Source of the DNA: Ruegeria sediminis
GTDB lineage: Bacteria; Pseudomonadota; Alphaproteobacteria; Rhodobacterales; Rhodobacteraceae
DNA length: 64,000 bases
Direction of reading: 5' to 3'
Assembly (NCBI RefSeq): GCF_005938215.1
Contig: NZ_VCPD01000002.1
Coordinates: 1-64,000 of the forward strand
Shown here: piece after piece, positions 8,797-16,848 of the stretch
How positions within the stretch are numbered: position 1 is the first letter of the stretch
How the letters are laid out: every line of letters begins with the position of its first letter
Made by a program: the position numbers and the translations under genes
Notes under the pieces: model-generated
What the model was told of the DNA's origin: nothing
What the model saw: only the letters and a program-made list of their open reading frames with translations
The model's database searches: none

Positions 8797-9966
8797 ATGA
8801 AACCCCTGGCATTTGCTTCGGCACTGGCCGTCCTGGCGCTGCCTGCCGCGGCCGAGGACATCACCGTCGGTTTTGCGATAGCGCAGTCCGGCTGGATGGA
8901 GGCGTATGACACGCCCGCAGCGACCGCCGCAAAAATCCGCATCGAAGAGATCAATGCGAACGGCGGGCTGCTCGGCCGAAAGATCCGGTGGGTCGAGGCC
9001 GACACAAAAACCGACCGCCAGCAATCGGCGCGCGCCGGACTTCAGGTCATCGACGAAGGCGCCGACATGATGGTCGTGAGCTGCGACTACGACTTCGGAG
9101 CCCCCGCCGCGCTGTCGGCCGAAGCCGAGGGGATGGTTTCATTCTTCCTCTGTGCCGAAGACGTCAAGGCCGGCATTCAGGGCGTCGGGCCGAATTCCTT
9201 CTCGGGCTCAGTGCTCGCGGCGGTTCAGGGCGCCACAATGGCCGAATGGAGCCACGCCAAGCGCGATGCCAAGACCGGCTATGTGCTGCTGGATACGACG
9301 ATCGAGTACAACAAGGGCATTTGCACCGGATTCGATTGGATGTTCCCGCAGCTCGAAGGGACGGAAATCGTCGGGCGCGACACCTTCAAGAACGACGACG
9401 CCTCCATTGCCAGCCAGATCACCAGGATCAAGGCGCTGCCGGAAGAGCCAGACGTGATCATGCTGTGCTCCTACATCCCCGGCGCCGCTTCCGCGGTCCG
9501 CCAGATCCGCGCCGCCGGCATCAATTCGCTGATCCTCAACGGCTCGGCCGTGGACGGATCTTACTGGCTGGACGCGACGCCGGATCTGTCTGGCTTCGTG
9601 GTACCCGTTCAGGGATCGATCTATGGCGACGACCCGCGCCCCGAGGTTGAGGCCTTCAACGCGGCCTACGAAAAGGCTACCGGATCGCGGCCGGCAAGTT
9701 CCTACGCTTACCCGGGGTATGTTCTGATGGACCTCTGGTCCAAGGCTGTCGAGCGCGCGGGCACTCTCGACGGGAACGCGGTGACGACCGAGCTTGAAAA
9801 AATGAAGGGAGAGCAAACCGCATTCGGTCCGCGCAGCTTCACCAACGAACTCCACCATCAGAATTCCGCAGAGATGCAGATCATCGAAATTCAGAATGGC
9901 AAACCGGCCGTGGTGGAAAACTGGACCATCAGCAACCCGGTCCCGCTGGACGTGCTTCTGAACTGA
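8797..9966 (+). CDS. Periplasmic substrate-binding protein of the amide ABC importer
   Basis: The product is 389 aa with a signal peptide (MKPLAFASALAVLALPAAA, cleavage near residue 19) and a type I periplasmic-binding (Peripla_BP_6/LivK) fold. ITVGFAIAQSGWMEAYDTPA at the mature N-terminus and INANGGLLGRKI are characteristic. It follows livM by 13 bp with a GAGGAGAG ribosome-binding site. It should define the cargo specificity of the transporter. Its position after hyuBA suggests a hydantoin, urea-derived or cyclic amide ligand, but binding residues cannot be judged by eye. Confidence 0.88.
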   Translation: MKPLAFASALAVLALPAAAEDITVGFAIAQSGWMEAYDTPAATAAKIRIEEINANGGLLGRKIRWVEADTKTDRQQSARAGLQVIDEGADMMVVSCDYDFGAPAALSAEAEGMVSFFLCAEDVKAGIQGVGPNSFSGSVLAAVQGATMAEWSHAKRDAKTGYVLLDTTIEYNKGICTGFDWMFPQLEGTEIVGRDTFKNDDASIASQITRIKALPEEPDVIMLCSYIPGAASAVRQIRAAGINSLILNGSAVDGSYWLDATPDLSGFVVPVQGSIYGDDPRPEVEAFNAAYEKATGSRPASSYAYPGYVLMDLWSKAVERAGTLDGNAVTTELEKMKGEQTAFGPRSFTNELHHQNSAEMQIIEIQNGKPAVVENWTISNPVPLDVLLN

Positions 9967-9989
9967 CGCGCCGAGCAAGGCAAAACTGG

Positions 9990-10014
9990 GCGCCTCCGGA
10001 GTTCGCGGGGGCGC
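9990..10014 (+). terminator. Weak hairpin after the hyu/liv operon
   Basis: GCGCCTCC at 9990-9997 can pair with GGGGGCGC at 10007-10014 (one G-T pair) around a 9-nt loop, 24 bp after the binding-protein stop. No clear T-run follows, so intrinsic termination is uncertain. It could instead protect the 3' end of the mRNA. Confidence 0.35.
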
Positions 10015-10111
10015 TCAGGGGGTGTGGAACATATGGCTAGGGTCGATAGTCCAACTGCTCTGCCGGTGGTCTCGGAACATCGGGCCATTCTTTCACGCCA
10101 GATTTCGAAGA

Positions 10112-10279
10112 TTGGCAATACAGCGCTTCCGGCGCACGCAAAGTTTGAAAGACTTCGCCGTCGTCCATTCCTTTGTCTACAACCATTTCAACCAGGAGCG
10201 TCACCTTTACGCCCTGGCGGTTCTCGGGCTGATCCGATACTCCGCTCATTTCGACTGGCGTCAGAGTAGTTCCGCCTAG
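10112..10279 (+). pseudogene. IS6-family transposase remnant, C-terminal fragment
   Basis: The frame starting near 10112 reads RLAIQRFRRTQSLKDF followed by AVVHSFVYNHFNQERHL, ending at TAG 10277-10279. This matches the well-conserved C-terminal tail of IS6-family DDE transposases (pattern RFRR-x-x-x-L-x-x-F-x-x-VH-x-x-x-x-NHFN-x-x-RHL). The catalytic core is absent and the tail after RHL is degenerate. No terminal inverted repeats of IS6 type were seen. It is a dead fragment between the importer operon and the polysaccharide block, marking an old insertion or rearrangement. The rest of the 9967-10489 gap holds no recognisable gene. Confidence 0.6.
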
Positions 10280-10489
10280 GTTTCTGCGGTTCCTTGAAAA
10301 CGGTGACTGGTCAAAATCCGTCCGATTTCTCCGTTTGCGTTTGTCTACCGGCACCTCCACGCTCAATGTGCTTGCCAAAACCGTCTGGCTGTTCTGGCCC
10401 GGTGTGGGCGTGAAGCGTCGGTTTGCCTTGCACCGGTCGCGGCGGTGAGTGTCAAATGCAAGAATGAGACACAACCGGTGCGTTCGACA

Positions 10490-11611
10490 ATGAATGAGCA
10501 TAACGCAAAAAAGGCGCCCGAATGGTTACAGGGTGACGCGCCAGTTCTTGTGACCGGAGCGGGAGGGTTCATCGGTCGCGCGGTCGTGCGAAGTCTGTTG
10601 AATGCCGGCGCCAACACGCGCGCGCTCGTGCGAAGTCCCGGTGCCGGCGCAATTTCGCGTCTTGGCGCAGAGGTTACGCGCGGAACCATCGCCAGTCCGG
10701 GACGGGCGCTGCGCGGCGTCGATACGGTGTTTCACCTTGCATACGATCTACGCGCCTCAGGATCGGAAAACCTGGCAGAGTTCCGCAAGTTTCTGAATGC
10801 AATCGCTCACGCCGGTGTCAGCAATCTTGTTCACATGAGTTCAGTCGTCGTCCACGATGGTTGGCCTGTAGGTGATCTTGTCGAGGATGCGCCGATCACC
10901 CCGCCGGACAACGGTTCCAGCTATCGAGGTGCGAAAATCGCCATGGAGGCGTTGATTTCTGACGCTGTCAAAAAGGGGCAATTGTCATCGGCAACCCTGC
11001 TGCGCCCGACGCTGGTATATGGGCCGGGCAGCCGAATCTGGAGCGAAGCCGTTGTCGAACGTCTCAGGTCCGGGCCGATACTCGTCCCGGATATGCCCCG
11101 AGATCACCCTGCCGGACGCCCTTTCGGCTTATGCCATCTCGTTCACGTGGACGACCTGGCCAGGGCGGCTGTAGTCGCAGGAGCTGCGGCAAAACCAGGG
11201 CTTCGCGCCTATCTGATTTCGGATCCGTCACCAACGACTTGGCCGGAGTATTATTGCGCCCAGGCCCGCGCGCTCGGCGTTGGAACCATCGAAAAGCGGC
11301 CCTTCGCAGAGCTTGAGGACCGTCTTATGCCGCTAACCGTGGGATCGGTTGATCATGGGCCAAGCCTTGCGGCGCGCGTAAGCAGTAAACTACGTACGAT
11401 TGTGGGAAACGACACCATTGACGTGGTCGGGCGGCGGCTCCGCAGAATTCTTCAAAGCAATGTGGCTGAGCAGTACCCGGACCGCTTCTTGTTCGATCTT
11501 TATACCGCAACCGGTGAAATCGACGTTTCGCGAGCCGAGGCAGAGCTAGGATTTGTTCGGGGCGCTGACGTTCAGGGGCGGTTGGACGAGGTTGCTGCTT
11601 TCTACAGTTAG
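10490..11611 (+). CDS. NAD-dependent epimerase/dehydratase (extended SDR)
   Basis: The product is 373 aa from ATG 10490. A GTG at 10445 in the same frame would add 15 residues, and neither start has a convincing ribosome-binding site. The nucleotide-binding motif GAGGFIG lies near residue 24 and the catalytic YxxxK motif appears as YRGAK within SSYRGAKIAMEALI. HMSSVVVHDG carries the preceding active-site serine. Such enzymes epimerise, dehydrate or reduce nucleotide-sugars. It sits in a block with a GT4 glycosyltransferase, a GMC oxidoreductase and a flippase, so a role in surface glycan precursor synthesis is likely; the sugar is unknown. It is convergent with the GT4 gene, 18 bp apart. Confidence 0.8.
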   Translation: MNEHNAKKAPEWLQGDAPVLVTGAGGFIGRAVVRSLLNAGANTRALVRSPGAGAISRLGAEVTRGTIASPGRALRGVDTVFHLAYDLRASGSENLAEFRKFLNAIAHAGVSNLVHMSSVVVHDGWPVGDLVEDAPITPPDNGSSYRGAKIAMEALISDAVKKGQLSSATLLRPTLVYGPGSRIWSEAVVERLRSGPILVPDMPRDHPAGRPFGLCHLVHVDDLARAAVVAGAAAKPGLRAYLISDPSPTTWPEYYCAQARALGVGTIEKRPFAELEDRLMPLTVGSVDHGPSLAARVSSKLRTIVGNDTIDVVGRRLRRILQSNVAEQYPDRFLFDLYTATGEIDVSRAEAELGFVRGADVQGRLDEVAAFYS

Positions 11612-11629
11612 CGACAAGAAACGCCCGAG

Positions 11630-12781
11630 TTAGAATTTCGCGGCCAGTTTTCGATACGTCTCAACGAATTGCCGATGAACCCAATCCGGATTGAACCTGT
11701 CCTCGCGGCTTCTTTCCAGGGCCGCAGCACCCATTCTCTCCAACGCTGCCTCATCCGCAAGAACTGAATGGAGCGCCGTGCAAATAGCGGGCACATCACC
11801 TATGGGAACAACACGTCCGACACTGTCATCGACCAGTTCAACCACCCCTGAACAGGCTGTCGCCACGACCGGGGTTCCCGTCTGAAAGGCTTCGGGAATG
11901 ACAAAAGGCAGCGACTCGTAGCGTGAGGTCAGGGCAAAAACGTCTGCCGCGCGAATATGCAGGTGTACCCGCTCTGTCCGACCCGCAAAGGTCAGATGGT
12001 TGAGAACGCCCTTTTCGGTCGCAAGCGCCTTGTATTCCTTTTCGAGATGTCCGTCGCCAACAAGCAGGAAACGGTAGCCCGGATGGCTGTCCTTCATACG
12101 TGCGACACAGTCGATAAGTATGTCGATACCCTTCTGGTGCGATTGCCGAGCCACGGTCACGATGAGCTTTTCACCATCGCCCAGATACCTCCGCCGCACG
12201 GCTGCAATCTCTTCAGCCGAATCCAGGGGCGCCGGTTTGACGCCAAGGCCCAGAACCTGAACCCGTGTTTCGGGGATTCCTCCTATTTCTATCAAGTCGC
12301 GTGCCGACGCATGGCTTGGCGTGATGACCAGATCGCAGTGTCTTGCGACGCGAGAAAATGTCTTCACGCGCTCTGGTTCGGAGCCATGATAAGTCACGGC
12401 GACAGGAATCCGCAGACCCGCACGCGCCATCATCGAGACCAGTGCCGGCGCCGATTCATGCGCATGAATCAAGTCTACCCGATTTAGCCTGAGCCAGCGG
12501 CGCAATGTGAAAACTGAATGCGCAAGGTTTTTCAGACGTGCGGGGATGCCGCCCCCCTCGCTGGCCACGTAGCGTATTGGTAGTTCCAGAAAATCGGGGT
12601 CGTCATTGGGTCCGTACCAGGTGCCCGCGTTACCGGACAGTGTGACGTCGTGACCAAGTTCGCGCAGAGTTTGCGCAAGCGACAACATGTGCCTTGGAAT
12701 TCCCCCAAGGTTGAATTGAGTGCCGATCTGGAGAACCGACAAAGGAGCTTGATCGCCATTTTGCGCCTGTTCGGTCGTCAT
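11630..12781 (-). CDS. Glycosyltransferase, GT4 family (GT-B fold)
   Basis: The product is 383 aa from the ATG at 12779-12781, which has a GGAG site about 10 nt upstream. The frame extends further 5' but that part is not protein-like. The N-terminal glycine-rich LQIGTQFNLGGIPRHMLSLA is the acceptor-domain loop typical of GT4. The C-terminal donor-binding motif is SRYESLPFVIPEAFQTGTPV, containing the E-x7-E signature, and YHGSEPER lies in the middle. It should transfer a nucleotide-activated sugar to a lipid-linked or growing glycan on the cytoplasmic side. Donor and acceptor are unknown. Confidence 0.85.
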   Translation of the reverse strand: MTTEQAQNGDQAPLSVLQIGTQFNLGGIPRHMLSLAQTLRELGHDVTLSGNAGTWYGPNDDPDFLELPIRYVASEGGGIPARLKNLAHSVFTLRRWLRLNRVDLIHAHESAPALVSMMARAGLRIPVAVTYHGSEPERVKTFSRVARHCDLVITPSHASARDLIEIGGIPETRVQVLGLGVKPAPLDSAEEIAAVRRRYLGDGEKLIVTVARQSHQKGIDILIDCVARMKDSHPGYRFLLVGDGHLEKEYKALATEKGVLNHLTFAGRTERVHLHIRAADVFALTSRYESLPFVIPEAFQTGTPVVATACSGVVELVDDSVGRVVPIGDVPAICTALHSVLADEAALERMGAAALERSREDRFNPDWVHRQFVETYRKLAAKF

Positions 12782-13142
12782 GGGTGTGTCTCCGGTCGGG
12801 TCCGCAGTGGGCACGAGCGAGAGCCGTGCATTCCCATCACTTTCACAAGTCGAATAGCATCGCAAGGCGCAGGGGACAGCGCCTATGAGCGCGAGCAAGG
12901 CAGTACCCAATCGGTCGCTGACCGCCGGAATGTTTCTGAATGGAAACAACGCTTCGGCGAGTTTGCCAAGACAATCGCCCACCGGCATGGTTGGGAGGCT
13001 ACCGGGCGAGGCGGTTGACAGATGGTACACGATCTACAATCTGGTCCTGGATCTCTGGAAAAGGCGCCTACCCATTGGAAACGAAACGCGTTTCTGATGA
13101 CGACAAGATCGCCAACGATTACTGCCCAAAAGGACGGCATAA
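12782..13142. other. Divergent intergenic region, GT4 / GMC oxidoreductase
   Basis: This 361-bp stretch separates two divergent polysaccharide genes and should contain both their promoters. I see a ribosome-binding site for the plus-strand gene (AAAAGGACGGCATAA before ATG 13143) and one for the minus-strand gene, but no clear -35/-10 pair, operator or small gene. Confidence 0.5.
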
Positions 13143-14690
13143 ATGAATAACGGGGCGACTGACATTGTTATCGGTTCGGGCCCCTCAGCGTTGGCGACGG
13201 TTGAGGGAATTTTGGAGAAGGGCCGGAAAGTTACGGTCGTGGATGCCGGCGAAAAACTCGAGGCGAACCGCGCCGCGCTGCGCGATGCCCTGGGTGCAAC
13301 AAAACCTGATGGCTGGGACGATGATACGCTTGCGGAACTCCGTTCGCGTCAGCACGATATTACCGACAGCGTCGCGCGTTTCGGGTCTCGGTTTGCGCTG
13401 CGCTCGCGCGACGACGTGGTCTTTCCCGCGAACCCGAACGTGGTTTTGCAGTCCTCGCGTGCTTTTGGCGGCCTTAGCAACGTGTGGGGGGCGGCAGTCC
13501 TGCCCTGGGCTCCAGGTGATTTGGCAGGATGGCCAATCGCCCCCGCCGATCTTCAACCGCATTACACTGCGATCGGTTCAATAGTTTCCATTGCCGGCAG
13601 CGCTGCCTCTTTCGATGACATACTTGCCACCGGAGACCTGCCCCTTGCGCGTCGCCTGCCTGCCACGCGACAGGCCGAAGCATTGTTGCGCCGTCTGAAA
13701 CCGACAACCACGCAGGGCGGAGCCCAATTCTGGCCTGGTCCGGCCCGGCAGGCCGCCGGCCCCGATTGCCTCGCCTGCGGGCTTTGCCTCTACGGTTGCC
13801 CATACGGCCAGATCTTCAACAGTTCAGAAAAGATGGCTGCTCACCTAAGGGAAGGTCGGATTGAATACCAGCAGGCCGAGGTCGTTCGGATTCGCGAGAG
13901 CGGCGAAGGTGTAACGCTTGACATTGCGGACGGACGTCCGCCGATTACAGGTGCACGTGTGTTTGTCGCAACGGGAGTGTTGGAGACCGCGCGGCTCATG
14001 TTCGAGAGCGACCGGGAACTGGCCGAGCGCGGCATGGTCCTCCGCGACAGTCGGCACTTCTTTACACCACATCTGACGACCTGGGGTGCCGGAAACATCA
14101 GTGCCGCGCCCCATCATACTCTGGCGCTTGCTTTCGTCGAGTTGCGTGACCAGGCGATTTCGCCCTGGACTGTACACTCACAGCTCTATGGCTGGAACAA
14201 CTTCTACGCGCGTGAAATGTTCGAAAAATACGGGAGAAACCTCGGGCTTCTGCAGCCGCTGTTCGAGCGCGTTGCGCGCCGATTGATCGTCGTCCAGAGT
14301 TTCCTGCACTCGGACCACTGCGCCAAGATTCACCTACAGCCCGCACGGGGCGATCCACAACACCGACTGAGCGCGGAGGTCGTAGAGGCCGACGGTTTTG
14401 AAGACAGGGTAGGGCGGGTTAGGCGCGCGATGGCGCGATATCTGCGGCGGGCAGGGTTGATAGCAATAACGCGAGCAGGGCAAATCGGTCTGCCTGGATC
14501 GAGTTTTCATATTGGCGCGACGCTCCCCATGACGAAAAGTCCGCGACGGGGAAACACCGACGCCCTAGGGCGACCGCACGGCGCTATCAGGATTCATGTC
14601 GTCGATGCCTCCGTTATGCCAGCAATTCCAGCGAGTACAATCACCCTTTCGGTCATGGCCAACGCGCACCGGATTGCCACCACGGCATAG
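13143..14690 (+). CDS. GMC-type FAD oxidoreductase with a ferredoxin-like cysteine motif
   Basis: The product is 515 aa. DIVIGSGPSALATVEGILEK at the N-terminus is the FAD Rossmann motif. SRAFGGLSNVWGAAVLPW is the GMC-like second motif, and FHIGATLPM plus VVDASVMPAIPASTITL near the C-terminus match the GMC C-terminal domain. Residues C209, C212, C215 and C219 form CLACGLCLYGCP, exactly the CX2CX2CX3CP spacing of a 4Fe-4S ferredoxin site, which is not a standard GMC element. It is flanked by a GT4 gene and a flippase, which suggests oxidation of a glycan or lipid-linked intermediate; the substrate is unknown. It ends 16 bp from the convergent flippase stop. Confidence 0.8.
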   Translation: MNNGATDIVIGSGPSALATVEGILEKGRKVTVVDAGEKLEANRAALRDALGATKPDGWDDDTLAELRSRQHDITDSVARFGSRFALRSRDDVVFPANPNVVLQSSRAFGGLSNVWGAAVLPWAPGDLAGWPIAPADLQPHYTAIGSIVSIAGSAASFDDILATGDLPLARRLPATRQAEALLRRLKPTTTQGGAQFWPGPARQAAGPDCLACGLCLYGCPYGQIFNSSEKMAAHLREGRIEYQQAEVVRIRESGEGVTLDIADGRPPITGARVFVATGVLETARLMFESDRELAERGMVLRDSRHFFTPHLTTWGAGNISAAPHHTLALAFVELRDQAISPWTVHSQLYGWNNFYAREMFEKYGRNLGLLQPLFERVARRLIVVQSFLHSDHCAKIHLQPARGDPQHRLSAEVVEADGFEDRVGRVRRAMARYLRRAGLIAITRAGQIGLPGSSFHIGATLPMTKSPRRGNTDALGRPHGAIRIHVVDASVMPAIPASTITLSVMANAHRIATTA

Positions 14691-14706
14691 CTTGCAAGTC
14701 GTTGCC

Positions 14707-16140
14707 TCATGCCTCGCGACGGATCATTCGCAGCGCCTTGGTAATTGATCCGGGCATGGCGACCGGCATCAAAGCAAAGAACGTCAAGCCGCCGACCAGA
14801 ATTGAACTGAGAAACAGGAACGTGACGCCCATCGTCACGCCGATCAACCGCTGCCAGACAAGAACGACCAGTGCCATTCCGACCGAGATCAGCAGGGGTG
14901 CAACCAGTTTAGCCAGATAGCGCTTCCACCCGATCGCTTCAGTCGCCAGTGCAACATTGGATCGTATCGGGAAAGCGACAACGGCTCGTACCGTGGCGGC
15001 GACCGACACGGCAAGTAGACCGAATGGCGCAGCCAGCCCAACTAGAACGATACCTACGGCGACCTCAATCCCGGCGGCAATCAAAAATCGTGAGATCTTA
15101 CCGTAGGCCAAAAGGTAGGCTTCGTGGATGGCGACAAGCGCATTGACCGCTCCCATGAGGCATAGCCACGGAAGGATTTTGCCAGCACCGTCCCAATCCG
15201 GCCCGACCGAAAGCAGAACGCCCGGGATTGCAACCACTGCAAGCCCGGCAAATGCCGTGAAAGCAATCAGCGCGGCTATCTGCGATACGTCCAGTAGGAA
15301 ACGGGCCGTGTCGCCCGTGTGGCGGCGAAGTTCTGCGAAGCTTGACTGTGCGACGCCTTTCAACGGAAACGAAACAAAAGTTGTCAACAGTTCCACCAAG
15401 CGAAACGCAAACGAATACAGACCTACCGCGACAGGGCCTGCTGTCAGACCTAATGCGATCGTCGGAGTTTGGGCGATCACCAGCGACGAAATCCTCAGTA
15501 TGATTGTATTCGGACCCAGCCCGCGAACGAGCAAGAGATCGGCCCGCGTTGGAAATCGCTTGGGCAACCAGCCAGCGGCGACTACCGAAATCACCGCGCT
15601 GACGCTGAGCTGAACGAGCCGCTGCGCGATCAGGCTCCAGGCCCCAAAGCCACCGACCGCCATCGCAATGCACACGGCACCGCCTGCCACGACTGCCAAG
15701 GCATCGCGAATGGCGACCGTACGGAAATCGAGGTTGCGTCTAAGAATGGCGCTCGACACCCCACCAGCGCCCAGAAACAGAATCGACGGGCTGGCGACAA
15801 CTAGCAAACTGGCGACCTCCGGTTGGCCGTAGAGGGCGGCGATCGCCGGCGAAAACAGGATCAGAAGCGCGACAATGCCTAGCGAGAGCATCATTAGGAC
15901 GGCGAATGTGCCTTCAAGCCGCCCATCTTCAATCGTGTCACGCGCGATGATCGCTTCGGTAACCGTATCGCGCACCAAGACTTCACCGATGAAAACGAAG
16001 GCGAAGGCCATCATTACGATGCCAAATGCCTCGGCCCCAATGATCCTGGCCACCAGAACAAAGACGAAGATCCCGGTCAGATTTTCGACCAGGCTGGATC
16101 CAGTGATCCAAGCCACATTTCGCGAAAAATGTCCGTTCAC
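14707..16140 (-). CDS. Polysaccharide flippase (Wzx/WzxC-like, MOP superfamily)
   Basis: The product is 477 aa with about 12-14 hydrophobic segments spread over its length. The N-terminal WITGSSLVENLTGIFVFVLV followed by ARIIGAEAFGIVMMAFAF resembles lipopolysaccharide biosynthesis flippases that move undecaprenyl-linked units across the inner membrane. The start is a GTG (16138-16140) with GGAG nine bases upstream. It is convergent with the GMC oxidoreductase gene and forms part of the 10.5-16.1 kb glycan block. The transported repeat unit may contain rhamnose made by the rml genes at 24-27.5 kb (inference). Confidence 0.85.
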   Translation of the reverse strand: MNGHFSRNVAWITGSSLVENLTGIFVFVLVARIIGAEAFGIVMMAFAFVFIGEVLVRDTVTEAIIARDTIEDGRLEGTFAVLMMLSLGIVALLILFSPAIAALYGQPEVASLLVVASPSILFLGAGGVSSAILRRNLDFRTVAIRDALAVVAGGAVCIAMAVGGFGAWSLIAQRLVQLSVSAVISVVAAGWLPKRFPTRADLLLVRGLGPNTIILRISSLVIAQTPTIALGLTAGPVAVGLYSFAFRLVELLTTFVSFPLKGVAQSSFAELRRHTGDTARFLLDVSQIAALIAFTAFAGLAVVAIPGVLLSVGPDWDGAGKILPWLCLMGAVNALVAIHEAYLLAYGKISRFLIAAGIEVAVGIVLVGLAAPFGLLAVSVAATVRAVVAFPIRSNVALATEAIGWKRYLAKLVAPLLISVGMALVVLVWQRLIGVTMGVTFLFLSSILVGGLTFFALMPVAMPGSITKALRMIRREA

Positions 16141-16848
16141 GCGCGGCGCTCCGCACGCGGGTTAAATCTCGATCTGACGTCCCCGGCGGTGACAGGAGTC
16201 ATCGCGATCCGCTCCAACTGTAATTCGGTGCTTGGTCAATTACCCAGAAATACCAGCCACTAGGGCGCTGTCAAAGGAAACTGGGCTGAGGCGGGGAGGG
16301 GGTGTTGTGGCGTCGGCCACGATCAAACGAACTCGGTTTCGATAATTCAAGACTAGCCCGGAAATCAATTGCTTTGCGGTAATGCCTTGCGTCCGCATTC
16401 CGCGATCGAGGCATCAATACGACACATCGCCAGGAATTTGGGCGCTGTCTGACCGCAAGATCAAGTCTCAAGCTGACCGGCACTGCTGCCATAGCTGAGT
16501 GGTGTGGTCTCCGTGCGGAATTGGGAAACGAAAGCGCTTTACTTATAAGATTGATGCGCCGATCCTGTTCTGATCGCAACTGATGGTGGTCCCAGTTCAA
16601 ATAGGTGCGCTGCTCACGGAGCGAAGAGTGTTCCCAGCCAGGACACAGGTGCCACAGCGGAAATACCGGCTGAAGGACTTCACATAGGAAACGCAAATAC
16701 CGAAGACGAGTTCTCATCCTTTGACCAGCACCCTCGAAAGGGGCGCGTTGTGGTATCAAAGGGCGCTGCGAGACCGCCCCGCCAGTCTTGACCTGATCCC
16801 TTCTGATAAGTCCGATCGATTGTCTCGGGCATGGATTTCACGCCAGTT
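16141..16848. other. Gene-free stretch of about 0.7 kb
   Basis: No convincing coding frame, RNA gene or complete repeat was seen here. Frames that stay open read as low-information, arginine-rich translations. The region separates the polysaccharide block from the spoVR-yeaH-prkA unit and has a slightly lower G+C feel than its neighbours. One palindrome (16531-16540) stands out. Confidence 0.5.
16531..16540. promoter_or_regulatory. Isolated LacI-operator-like palindrome AAAGCGCTTT
   Basis: AAAGCGCTTT is a perfect 10-bp palindrome with the central AANCGNTT pattern common in LacI-family operators. It lies in a gene-free stretch, not at a recognised promoter, so it may be chance or a relic. Confidence 0.2.

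Noticed and set aside
16271..16759. A 162-codon minus-strand frame in the gene-free stretch
   Set aside because: No start signal, no conserved motif and unlike neighbouring protein composition; considered as a transposase relic but no IS family pattern was recognised.
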